Shown one piece after another: positions 24,274 through 31,507 of a stretch of DNA of 33,974 nt; the first letter of the stretch is position 1; every line of letters starts with the position of its first letter. The notes below the pieces were generated by a model, which saw only the letters and a list, made by a program, of their open reading frames with translations, made no database searches and had not been told where the DNA came from. Both the position numbers and the translations under genes were made by a program. This DNA is from Phycisphaerales bacterium (lineage in GTDB: Bacteria > Planctomycetota > Phycisphaerae > Sedimentisphaerales > Anaerobacaceae): NCBI GenBank assembly GCA_003141275.1, contig PLLM01000049.1, positions 33,497 to 67,470 on the forward strand. Direction: 5' to 3'.

Positions 24274-24558
24274 ATGGCTATTACTGAAGTAAAACAATCC
24301 CCCAAAAACACCTGGGCCGCCAAACTCAAGCGGACTGTAACCGCTTTTTTGCCCGTCTCAAAGACCCGCCGGGGCCAGTGCCTCCGCTGCGGCGCCTGCT
24401 GCAAACTCCCGAATGTCTGCCCCTGGCTTAAATTCGACGCCGAAGGCAAAGCAATATGCAAAATATACCCCATCCGCTCTATGAACTGCCGAAAATACCC
24501 CCGCACCGAATCCGAACACATCACTCAAACCGCCTGCGGTATTCACTTTGAGAAATAA
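24274..24558 (+). CDS. YkgJ-type cysteine-cluster protein
   Basis: A 94-residue protein whose core, CLRCGACCK, followed by C-P-W, C-K-I-Y-P-x-R-S-x-x-C and a final Cys, is the signature of the YkgJ/UPF0153 family, thought to bind zinc or an iron-sulfur cluster. Function is not known. The ATG at 24274 is chosen because an open stretch upstream (to 24190) overlaps the divergent promoter region, and the TATACT box would start the transcript just before this ATG. No SD is present. It converges with a small unknown gene 12 bases further on. Confidence 0.82.
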   Translation: MAITEVKQSPKNTWAAKLKRTVTAFLPVSKTRRGQCLRCGACCKLPNVCPWLKFDAEGKAICKIYPIRSMNCRKYPRTESEHITQTACGIHFEK

Positions 24559-24570
24559 CAAGGTGTAATT

Positions 24571-24894
24571 CTAAAGTTTTCCCGGGTCTTCGGGCTTTGG
24601 TTCTGTGCCCTCATCATCTGATGGCGGTTCATCCTCGTCAATCTTCCACTTATCGCTCTCGTCGATGTCGTTTATTTCCCTCTCGACGTATTTCATCATT
24701 TTGCGCTGTATCGGCTCCATCTCTTTTTGCCATCGCAGCATACTCTGATAGCTGACCAGCAGCATATCCAGCCGAATCAACTGCCACTTCGCGACGCACT
24801 CCGGCTCCTTGATATTCGAGAACGGGTCGCATTTGAACGCCCGCCGACCGTCCGGCCCAACCTCGCACAGCTCGCACTGCGTACATTGAATCAT
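24571..24894 (-). CDS. Small unknown protein with CxxC..C start
   Basis: A 107-residue cytoplasmic protein. ATG 24894 has AGGAG 8 bases upstream, which decides against a longer frame from 24921. The N-terminus MIQCTQCELCEVG has three cysteines (C-x2-C-x2-C), and two more follow within 45 residues (FKCDPF, PECVAKW), so a metal site is possible. The middle is amphipathic and the last 25 residues are acidic and Pro-rich, probably disordered. I do not recognise the family. Confidence 0.75.
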   Translation of the reverse strand: MIQCTQCELCEVGPDGRRAFKCDPFSNIKEPECVAKWQLIRLDMLLVSYQSMLRWQKEMEPIQRKMMKYVEREINDIDESDKWKIDEDEPPSDDEGTEPKPEDPGKL

Positions 24895-24949
24895 CGCTAT
24901 ATCTCCTGCCGCCCCGGGCAAAGATTATGCACATAAACCAAATTGTACT

Positions 24950-24976
24950 TTGACATTTCGTCGCTTTTCCTATAAT
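24950..24976 (+). promoter_or_regulatory. Strong promoter before the basic mini-gene
   Basis: A perfect TTGACA (24950-24955) and a perfect TATAAT (24971-24976), with a short 15-base spacer. Predicted start near 24983, about 63 bases before the mini-gene. Confidence 0.55.
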
Positions 24977-25045
24977 ATCAAACGCTCGATACAATAAACA
25001 GAGCTATTTATAGATTGTCTTTAGGTCGGATTGACGGAGTAAAGT

Positions 25046-25129
25046 ATGGCAAAACCAAGACGCAGGCGCAAAATCGGAAGCAAAAAGCGCCACCAGAAGT
25101 GGAAAATTCGCCACAAGATAAGCTGGTAA
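25046..25129 (+). CDS. 27-residue highly basic peptide
   Basis: A complete 27-codon ORF with GGAG 8 bases before the ATG and a strong promoter upstream. It begins MAKPRRRRKIGSKKR and has 15 Lys/Arg plus 3 His among 27 residues, no acidic residues and two Trp. Such composition is typical of very small ribosomal proteins (bTHX, bS22/mS38-type) or other RNA-binding peptides; I cannot match it to a family with certainty. The spacing of promoter, SD and stop, followed by hairpins, makes it look like a genuine highly expressed gene. Confidence 0.7.
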   Translation: MAKPRRRRKIGSKKRHQKWKIRHKISW

Positions 25130-25136
25130 GCAAGCT

Positions 25137-25179
25137 CCCAACTTTATGTTGGGGGTTCATCCCCGGGTTTAACCTGGGG
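25137..25179 (+). repeat. Tandem hairpins after the basic mini-gene
   Basis: CCCAAC/GTTGGG (25137-25153) and CCCCGGG/CCTGGGG (25161-25179, one G-U) each close a 5-base A/T loop, and each is followed by a G-rich end and TTCAT or TTTAT. The units look like diverged tandem copies with stem pairing kept. They may terminate the mini-gene transcript, or form a structured leader for the gene starting at 25203. Confidence 0.5.
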
Positions 25180-25202
25180 GTTTATGAGTAGCGGTCTAAA
25201 AA

Positions 25203-26801
25203 ATGAAGCATTTTACCGTTACCTTTCAGCCCGACGGTAGAGAGATTTCCATTCACCCCGGCGCGACGCTGTTGGAAGCCGCTGGGTTGGCGGGTATTGT
25301 TCTCAATACCGTATGCGGCGAGAAGGGCACCTGCGGTAAATGCGCCGTTATCTTGCAGCCGGCCGGCGAAACCGTCCTGGCCTGCCAGCATCGCGTTACC
25401 GGAAACCTTACTGTTCTTGTCCCGCCGGATTCCCGGTTCGCGGAACACAAAATCCTCACCGAAGGTGCCGGACGCAAAGACGCCGCCCAGCCCGATATTT
25501 ACAAGAAATATCTCTCTGCCGCTGGCAGCCGTCCCATACTTGGTCTGGCAGTCGATATCGGCACAACAACCGTCGTCGTCAAACTAATCGATATGAAAAC
25601 AGGCCGACTCCTCGCGACCTCCGCGACCCTTAACCCGCAAACCAAATTCGGCGATGATGTAATATCAAGAATCGGCTATGCCCAGACCGACAAAAAACTA
25701 AAAGAGCTAAACACGCTGATTGTCGGTCGCCTCAACGACCTCATCCTCGATTGCTGCAACCAGGTCTCGGCCCAAAGCAGCGACATATACGAGACATGCG
25801 TCGTAGGCAATACCACAATGCACCACATATTTCTGCGATTGCCCGTAACGCAGCTCGGCGAGGCGCCATATAAGGCGTTTTCACTCGATGCGAAAGATTC
25901 GCCTCCCACCGCACTGGGCGTTGGCGTCAATCCCGTTGGTAATGTTCACACCGTCGCCAATATCGCCGGCTTCGTCGGAGCTGATACAACAGCGGTCGCT
26001 CTAGCAACATCTCTTGATTCCGCAGACCAGGCAACGCTCGTAATCGACATAGGCACCAATGGCGAAGTCATCCTCGGCACAAAAGATAAACTTCTTGCCG
26101 CGAGTTGCGCCGCAGGCCCCGCTTTTGAAGGTGCGAGAATCGCCTGCGGCTCAAGGGCCGCCGATGGCGCAATCGAGGCCGTAGTCCTCGACAAACACAA
26201 TATCGCTATCGACGTGATAGGGGGGGGCAGGCCCGTTTCGATTTGCGGCTCAGGCCTTATCGACGCCGTCGCTGTTATGCTCGATTCCGGTGTCATTGAT
26301 TTCACCGGCCGATTCAAACCTAAAACATCCCTGCCCTCGGCCATAGCGAAACGTATAACCAAAATTAAACACAAAAATTCCCCGGCCAAAGAGGAAGGCA
26401 CTGTCTTCGTACTCGCTTATCATGGCCATACTCCAGCGGTGTATCTGACCCAGCAGGACATCCGCGAGGTACAGCTCGCCAAGGCCGCCATCCGCGCCGG
26501 GATACATCTCCTTCAGCATCGTTTATCGCTCGCCGATGCCGACATAAAGCAAATTTTCCTCGCCGGCGCATTTGGCAATTATATCCGCCGGCAATCCGCT
26601 CTTCGCGTCGGCCTTTTGCCGAATGTCCCCGTTGACCGCATCCATTCCGTCGGCAACGCCGCCTCCTCAGGCGCTCAGCTTATTCTGGTCAGCTCTCGCT
26701 GCCGAACCCTCGCCGCAGACCTTGCCCGTAAAATTGAATACGTCGAAATAGCCAACGAGCCCCTCTTTCAATCCGCCTTCGCGGACTCTATGCTTTTTTG
26801 A
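25203..26801 (+). CDS. RACo-like ferredoxin/ASKHA corrinoid activator
   Basis: A 532-residue two-part protein. Residues 1-95 are a plant-type [2Fe-2S] ferredoxin domain with Cys38, Cys44, Cys47 and Cys61 (C-x5-C-x2-C-x13-C). From about residue 113 begins an ASKHA ATPase-like part: LAVDIGTTTVVVKL, VVGNTTMHHIF, LVIDIGTNGEVIL, AGPAFEGA and ICGSGLIDA, then LAGAFGNYI. This is the layout of reductive activators of corrinoid proteins, which use ATP to drive one-electron reduction of inactive Co(II) cobamides in methyltransferase systems. No corrinoid protein or methyltransferase partner lies in this window, so the target is unknown. It holds a run of eight G at 26220-26227. No clear SD precedes ATG 25203. 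Confidence 0.88.
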   Translation: MKHFTVTFQPDGREISIHPGATLLEAAGLAGIVLNTVCGEKGTCGKCAVILQPAGETVLACQHRVTGNLTVLVPPDSRFAEHKILTEGAGRKDAAQPDIYKKYLSAAGSRPILGLAVDIGTTTVVVKLIDMKTGRLLATSATLNPQTKFGDDVISRIGYAQTDKKLKELNTLIVGRLNDLILDCCNQVSAQSSDIYETCVVGNTTMHHIFLRLPVTQLGEAPYKAFSLDAKDSPPTALGVGVNPVGNVHTVANIAGFVGADTTAVALATSLDSADQATLVIDIGTNGEVILGTKDKLLAASCAAGPAFEGARIACGSRAADGAIEAVVLDKHNIAIDVIGGGRPVSICGSGLIDAVAVMLDSGVIDFTGRFKPKTSLPSAIAKRITKIKHKNSPAKEEGTVFVLAYHGHTPAVYLTQQDIREVQLAKAAIRAGIHLLQHRLSLADADIKQIFLAGAFGNYIRRQSALRVGLLPNVPVDRIHSVGNAASSGAQLILVSSRCRTLAADLARKIEYVEIANEPLFQSAFADSMLF

Positions 26802-26860
26802 AATGCTCCTGAGTTTCAAGTCCGAAATGTGCGGTCCTCGGTGTCTTCGCGATTCCGCGG

Positions 26861-27886
26861 TCAAAACCGAATCACGTTGGCTCCCCAGGTCAGACCTGCG
26901 CCGAAGGCGACAAGGATGACTATGTCGCCGCGTTTGATTTTGCCCTCGCGGATAACCTGGTCGAAAGCCAGCGGAACCGACGCGGCGGATGTGTTGCCGT
27001 ATTCATTAATATTGATGAAGATTTTGTCGTCGGGTATTTCCAGCCGTTTGGCGGCGGATTCGATGATTCTTGCGTTCATTTGATGCGAGACAACCATTTT
27101 AATGTCATCGAGCGTGAGATTGCATTTTTCGAGACACTCCATTACGGTCTCGACGATTCTCCGCACCGCCTGTTGATAAACCTCCCGCCCCTTGATTTCC
27201 ATATAGATTTTTTTCGGGTCATCCAAGGGCCTGCTCACGGGATTTCGCGAGCCGTAGGCCTGGCAATTCAACGCTTCCCACGAGCTGCCGTCTGCGTACA
27301 TCGTGCTGTAAATGACCCCGCTTTGCACTTCGTCTTTTTTCCTCGGCCTGCCCTCAAGCACCACCGCTCCGGCCCCGTCGCCGAAAAGGATACAACTGGT
27401 GCGGTCCTTGTAGTTGGCGATTTTGGTCAGCGTCTCCGCCCCGATTACAAGGGCGTTTTTCAACCGGCCGCTTTCGATAAACTGCTGCGCTATGGAAATC
27501 CCGTATATGAACCCGCTGCACGCCGCCATCAGGTCGAACGCCCAGGCGTTGGTCGCGCCGAGGTTCTTCTGCACAAAGCACGCCGTGGATGGAAATACCA
27601 TTTCGGGAGTTATTGTCGCGACGATGATAAGCTCTATCTGCTCCGGCTTCAGTCCTGCCGTCGCCAGTGCTTTTTTAGCCGCTTCCGTCGCCAACTGCGC
27701 CGTGCTTTCATCTTTGCCGCAGACGTGCCGCCGTTCAATCCCCGTCCGTGTCTTAATCCATTCATCCGAGGTTTCGACCATTTTGGTGAAGTCATCGTTG
27801 GTCAGAATTCCGGCTGGCGCATACGAACCGTGCCCCGCAATAACCGCGATGAAATCCGAGTGGTGCGACTCAATCGACTTGTTCAT
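26861..27886 (-). CDS. fabH: 3-oxoacyl-ACP synthase III (FabH)
   Basis: A 341-residue thiolase-fold enzyme that starts fatty-acid synthesis by condensing acetyl-CoA (or another primer) with malonyl-ACP. The nucleophile lies in AACSGFIYG, the histidine in VSHQMNARI and the asparagine in EYGNTSAAS, a complete Cys-His-Asn triad. SDEWIKTRTGIERR near the start is typical of FabH. It overlaps the end of plsX by 17 bases, as in many bacterial rpmF-plsX-fabH operons. It is convergent with the RACo-like gene across 59 bases. Confidence 0.95.
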   Translation of the reverse strand: MNKSIESHHSDFIAVIAGHGSYAPAGILTNDDFTKMVETSDEWIKTRTGIERRHVCGKDESTAQLATEAAKKALATAGLKPEQIELIIVATITPEMVFPSTACFVQKNLGATNAWAFDLMAACSGFIYGISIAQQFIESGRLKNALVIGAETLTKIANYKDRTSCILFGDGAGAVVLEGRPRKKDEVQSGVIYSTMYADGSSWEALNCQAYGSRNPVSRPLDDPKKIYMEIKGREVYQQAVRRIVETVMECLEKCNLTLDDIKMVVSHQMNARIIESAAKRLEIPDDKIFININEYGNTSAASVPLAFDQVIREGKIKRGDIVILVAFGAGLTWGANVIRF

Positions 27887-28940
27887 CCTTGACCCTTAAT
27901 GCAGTATCCTCCGGCTCGGCGTTTTGTCCTTCATCGACTATGCTGCTGGCCAAGAGGTATTCGGCGATTTTATTGTTTATCCCTACGCTGTGATATTTTT
28001 TCGTCGCCATTATAGCGTTTCTTATCGTTCTGCTTTCGCTTGCCCCGTGGCAGATAAGCGCAGTCCCATTTATGCCCAGGAGTAATGCGCCTCCGTATTC
28101 GTGATAGTCATGCTTTTTGAAGAATCGTTTCATTACTCCTTTGAACATCGGCCCGATTATCAGTCGGAACTTATGGGTTACAATTTCCTGTTTTATCGCT
28201 TTGACAAGCCCCTCGACAAGCCCCTCGGTCAGCTTCAGGATGACGTTTCCCACGAATCCTTCGCATATTGCCACGTCGCAGACACCCTTGAAAATATCCC
28301 GGCCCTCGATGTTCCCGATGAAGTTGATTTTCGGGTCCTGTTTTATGAGTCCGCGCGCCTTTTTGACTACCTCGTTACCTTTGGCGTCTTCTTCGCCGAT
28401 GCTCATCAGACCTACCCTGGGGTTTTGTATCCCGAACAGCTCACGCGCGTATATCGAAGACATAACCGCATACTGGTAAAGATTGATTGGCTTGCAGGCA
28501 ATATTGGCCCCGACGTCGCAAATGGTAACGGGGCCTTCGAAGGTCGGGAATACAACGGCTATTCCGGGGCGGTTGACGCTCTGGAGATTTCGCATACGCA
28601 TCTGGAAGGCCGCGACGCAGGCGCCGGTGTTGCCGGCGGAAATAACTGCGTCAGTTCTGCCAAGTTTGCTTAATTTGGCAAGAATCGATATCGAACTGCG
28701 GGGCTTCTTTCGCAAAGAATCGATAGGGGGGTCGTCCATACCAATAACATCAGGTGCGTGAACAACCGTCAGGACTGCCCTATGAGAGCGTTGCGCCGGC
28801 AGCTTTGGCTCAATGACCTCTTTGGGGCCGACAAGGATAACCTCGTCGCCCTCCTCAAGCAACTCAAGCGCCTCAACCGCGCCGGAGATAACGGCGTCGG
28901 GTGCTTTATCACCGCCCATTGCGTCGATAGCGATACGCAT
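27870..28940 (-). CDS. plsX: Phosphate acyltransferase PlsX
   Basis: A 356-residue peripheral enzyme that makes acyl-phosphate from acyl-ACP, the first step of phospholipid synthesis by the PlsX/PlsY route. The start IAIDAMGGDKAP is diagnostic, followed by VISAGNTGA, ICDVGAN, MSIGEEDAKGN, CDVAICEGFVGNV and EYGGALLLGI. It lies 6 bases after rpmF and overlaps fabH, so lipid and ribosome synthesis share a transcript. The C-terminal 30 residues are an acidic extension. Confidence 0.96.
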   Translation of the reverse strand: MRIAIDAMGGDKAPDAVISGAVEALELLEEGDEVILVGPKEVIEPKLPAQRSHRAVLTVVHAPDVIGMDDPPIDSLRKKPRSSISILAKLSKLGRTDAVISAGNTGACVAAFQMRMRNLQSVNRPGIAVVFPTFEGPVTICDVGANIACKPINLYQYAVMSSIYARELFGIQNPRVGLMSIGEEDAKGNEVVKKARGLIKQDPKINFIGNIEGRDIFKGVCDVAICEGFVGNVILKLTEGLVEGLVKAIKQEIVTHKFRLIIGPMFKGVMKRFFKKHDYHEYGGALLLGINGTALICHGASESRTIRNAIMATKKYHSVGINNKIAEYLLASSIVDEGQNAEPEDTALRVKDEQVD

Positions 28941-28946
28941 CTGGCG

Positions 28947-29144
28947 TTACCTCTTCTTTTTCTCGGTCTGTTCTGCGACTTTCAGGGTGATATTGGAATT
29001 GAGATAGCCGCATTTCTCACACGCGGCGTGCGGCAGCTTTGCCTGGCCGCACTTCGGGCATACCGTGTAATTCACCGGTTTCAGGGCATGATGTGACCTG
29101 CGCGAGTGAGTCCTGCTCTTACTTATCTTTTTTATTGGTAACAT
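28947..29144 (-). CDS. rpmF: 50S ribosomal protein L32 (bL32)
   Basis: A 65-residue ribosomal protein. The basic N-terminus (KKISKSRTHSRRSHHALKP) and the zinc ribbon CPKCGQAKLPHAACEKCGY, with all four cysteines, are characteristic. ATG 29144 has GGAG 9 bases upstream; an upstream TTG would add five residues that do not fit the family. First gene of the rpmF-plsX-fabH unit. Confidence 0.95.
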   Translation of the reverse strand: MLPIKKISKSRTHSRRSHHALKPVNYTVCPKCGQAKLPHAACEKCGYLNSNITLKVAEQTEKKKR

Positions 29145-29199
29145 TAACTGGTACTCCAAAAATTGCTTCTGATTTAAGCTGCTACGGTTGAAACGAGAA

Positions 29200-29228
29200 T
29201 AGATAGTTTACCGCGGGTGATTTGTCAA
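29200..29228 (-). promoter_or_regulatory. rpmF operon promoter
   Basis: On the minus strand a perfect TTGACA (29228-29223), a 17-base spacer and TATCTA (29205-29200). The predicted start near 29193 gives a leader of about 49 bases. Confidence 0.7.
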
Positions 29229-29288
29229 GACGATTTTGTTGTTTTTACGGCATATCCCGCCATGGACGCATCGAAAATCCGGTTTCGA

Positions 29289-29347
29289 CGGGTTTACCCG
29301 CCTCGCCCCTCAGGGGCGGGCGAGGTCTCGACGTCGGCAGAGCCGAC
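29289..29347. repeat. Three consecutive GC-rich hairpins between divergent promoters
   Basis: CGGG/CCCG (29289-29300), CCTCGCCC/GGGCGAGG (29301-29325, with an alternative CGCCCC-TCA-GGGGCG inside) and GTCGGC/GCCGAC (29333-29347). They fill most of the gap between the divergent rpmF and fabD promoters. The block is far more GC-rich than its flanks and may be a palindromic repeat element; a regulatory role is possible but unshown. Confidence 0.55.
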
Positions 29348-29380
29348 GGCGGACGGTTCGTTGCGAGATGGGGGTATCTC

Positions 29381-29409
29381 TTGACAGGCCTGCCTTTTTC
29401 TGCGATAAA
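29381..29409 (+). promoter_or_regulatory. fabD promoter
   Basis: A perfect TTGACA (29381-29386), a 17-base spacer and GATAAA (29404-29409). The predicted start near 29416 leaves about 48 bases before fabD. Confidence 0.6.
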
Positions 29410-29463
29410 ACAGGCGGTTTTGAAAGCTGAACAACCAACGAGATACTAATCGCTAAGGACAAA

Positions 29464-30396
29464 ATGATGAAAACAGCATTTTTATTCCCGGGGCAGGGCT
29501 CGCAATTTATCGGGATGGGCAAAGATGTCGCGGAGGGGTTTCCGGCGGCAAAAGCCATATTTGACAAGGCCAACCAGACTTTAGGGTTCGATATCACGAA
29601 GATTTGCTTCGAAGGGCCTGTTGAGACGCTCAACACGACGACGATATCCCAGCCGGCTATTTTTACGGTGTCGGCGGCGATTCTGGAGATATTTAGGACG
29701 GGCGAAAAGACAAAAAATATCATCCCCGATATTACCGCTGGTTTGAGCATGGGCGAATACACCGCCCTTTATGCGGCGGGGTTGATTAGTTTTGAGGATG
29801 GTTTGAAATTAGTCAAAAAGCGTGGCGAGGCGATGCAGGCCGCGGCGGATAAAAGCAAAGGCGGTATGGTCGCAATCATCGGTCTCGATGAGGAAAAGAC
29901 CAGGGCACTTTGCGTCGAAGCAGCCAAGGGCGAATTGCTGGAAGGCGTTAATTTCAATTGCCCCGGTCAAATCGCGATAAGCGGCGCAATACCCGCTTGT
30001 GAGCGGGCAACTGGGTTAGCGGAAAAATACGGCGCAATGAAGGCAATCCGCTTAGAGGTCGCAGGGGCGTTTCATACATCGATGATGTCACCGGCGGCGG
30101 ATGTGCTTAGCCAGGCGCTTGGCATGACAAATATCAAAGAGCCAGCACAACCCAGGGTTATCGCTAATATCACAGCCGATTATTACACAAGCGCAAATCA
30201 GATTCGCCAATCACTTGCAAAGCAATTAGTCCAGCCGATATACTGGCAAAAATGCGTCGAGCGATTAATAGCCGACGGCGTCGAGACGTTTTACGAAATA
30301 GGCCCCGGCAAGGTACTCACCGGTTTGATGAAACGCATTCACCGCAGGGCAAACATAATTAACGTCTCTTCGGCGGCGGCAATTAACGAATTGTAA
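29464..30396 (+). CDS. fabD: Malonyl-CoA:ACP transacylase (FabD)
   Basis: A 310-residue enzyme that loads malonyl groups onto ACP. AFLFPGQGSQ at the start, GLSMGEYTA with the active serine (the usual GHSLGE with His replaced by Leu), and GAFHTSMM with the catalytic histidine are present, then FYEIGPGKVLTGL near the end. ATG 29464 and 29467 are both possible; AAGGA sits 4 or 7 bases upstream respectively, and the second spacing is better. It is divergent from rpmF-plsX-fabH, so the classic fab cluster is divided here. Confidence 0.95.
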   Translation: MMKTAFLFPGQGSQFIGMGKDVAEGFPAAKAIFDKANQTLGFDITKICFEGPVETLNTTTISQPAIFTVSAAILEIFRTGEKTKNIIPDITAGLSMGEYTALYAAGLISFEDGLKLVKKRGEAMQAAADKSKGGMVAIIGLDEEKTRALCVEAAKGELLEGVNFNCPGQIAISGAIPACERATGLAEKYGAMKAIRLEVAGAFHTSMMSPAADVLSQALGMTNIKEPAQPRVIANITADYYTSANQIRQSLAKQLVQPIYWQKCVERLIADGVETFYEIGPGKVLTGLMKRIHRRANIINVSSAAAINEL

Positions 30397-30409
30397 AAGG
30401 AGAACGATT

Positions 30410-30595
30410 ATGAAACCGGCAACAACCATCACGGTGATATTTTTGCTGATTGTTTCAATAGCACATTTGCTGCGCCTCGTTTTACAGGTGAAGGTTACGA
30501 CTAATCTTTTTGATGTGCCGATGTGGATGAGCGTCCCGGCGTGCATCGTTACAGCAGGCCTGGCTATCTGGCTCTGGAAGGAAAATAAAAAATAA
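30410..30595 (+). CDS. Small membrane protein between fabD and fabG
   Basis: A 61-residue protein with two hydrophobic segments (about 7-26 and 40-56) and a Lys-rich end (WKENKK). An excellent SD, AAGGAG, lies 7 bases before the ATG, and the gene begins 13 bases after fabD, so it is surely translated with it. I do not recognise a family function. Its location suggests co-expression with fatty-acid synthesis but proves no role in it. Confidence 0.8.
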   Translation: MKPATTITVIFLLIVSIAHLLRLVLQVKVTTNLFDVPMWMSVPACIVTAGLAIWLWKENKK

Positions 30596-30633
30596 CAACA
30601 CCCTTTGCTGTTCGCTGCCAGTTAACTACCGGC

Positions 30634-30661
30634 TTGCATCCTGTTATAAAACCAATATACT
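30634..30661 (+). promoter_or_regulatory. Possible fabG promoter
   Basis: TTGCAT (30634-30639), a 16-base spacer and TATACT (30656-30661), the same boxes and spacing as before the YkgJ-like gene. The predicted start near 30668 leaves 36 bases before fabG. Confidence 0.45.
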
Positions 30662-30703
30662 TGCGAAAAACAATTAATACTTCGTAATCTGGAGAATTTT
30701 ATA

Positions 30704-31441
30704 ATGTCTGAAAAAAGATTAGCGGTAGTAACGGGCGCTGCCAGAGGAATCGGCAGGGCAATCGTATTGGAACTTTTGAAGCAGGGGCGTATCGTCGCCG
30801 GATTAGACCTAAACGCCGTGCAGCTTGAGGAGCTTGTGGCCGTATGCAAACAGCAGGGACACGAGGTCATCACCAAGTGCATCGATATTACAAATTCCGA
30901 AAAGCTCACCGAGGTGCTCGAAGAATTGGCCAACCAGTTTGGCGGTATAGGCATTCTGGTCAACAACGCGGGTATCACACGCGACAAGCTGATGATTCAG
31001 ATGGACGACGAGGATTTCGACAAGGTCATCAACGTAAATCTTCGCGCGGCTTTTGTGGCGACGCGCGTCGCGGCAAGGTCGATGGTTCGCAATAAATTCG
31101 GCAGAATCGTCAGTATCAGCTCCGTCGCTGGCGTCATAGGCCAGGCGGGCTCAACAAACTATGCTGCCAGCAAGGCGGGCCTGATTGGTATGAGCAAATC
31201 AATCGCCCGCGAGGTCGGCAAAAAGAACGTTACCTCAAACTGCATCGCCCCGGGCTTCATCCAAACCGATATGACGGCTGTTCTGCCCGACGCTGTAAAG
31301 GAAGGCGCTCTGGCGTTCATACCTGTAAAGCGGTTTGGCAACGTCGAGGATGTCGCCCGCGCGGTGGCATTTTTGGCTTCCGACGATTCCGGCTATATCA
31401 CGGGCCAGGTCCTCGGCGTCGATGGCGGCATGGCGATGTAG
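30704..31441 (+). CDS. fabG: 3-oxoacyl-ACP reductase (FabG)
   Basis: A 245-residue short-chain dehydrogenase reducing 3-oxoacyl-ACP with NADPH in fatty-acid elongation. VTGAARGIGRA binds the cofactor, LVNNAGITRD and SISSVAG carry the conserved Asn and catalytic Ser, and YAASKAG the Tyr-Lys pair. SNCIAPGFIQTDM and GQVLGVDGGMAM complete the family pattern. GGAG lies 9 bases before the ATG. In many bacteria acpP follows fabG directly; here the next gene is on the opposite strand and acpP is absent from the window. Confidence 0.95.
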   Translation: MSEKRLAVVTGAARGIGRAIVLELLKQGRIVAGLDLNAVQLEELVAVCKQQGHEVITKCIDITNSEKLTEVLEELANQFGGIGILVNNAGITRDKLMIQMDDEDFDKVINVNLRAAFVATRVAARSMVRNKFGRIVSISSVAGVIGQAGSTNYAASKAGLIGMSKSIAREVGKKNVTSNCIAPGFIQTDMTAVLPDAVKEGALAFIPVKRFGNVEDVARAVAFLASDDSGYITGQVLGVDGGMAM

Positions 31442-31507
31442 TTTTTAGCTTGATTCGGATTGAAGTTGTTTCTGGTTTTTGGGCAGAACGGCGAAAACGG
31501 CAGATTT

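Noticed and set aside
27080-27892. 270-codon plus-strand frame opposite fabH
   Set aside because: It mirrors the fabH coding strand, has no promoter or SD and no recognisable domain.
29222-29449. Small proteins encoded in the rpmF-fabD gap
   Set aside because: These frames are made of the GC-rich palindromes and the fabD promoter and have no SD; hairpins and promoters explain the sequence.
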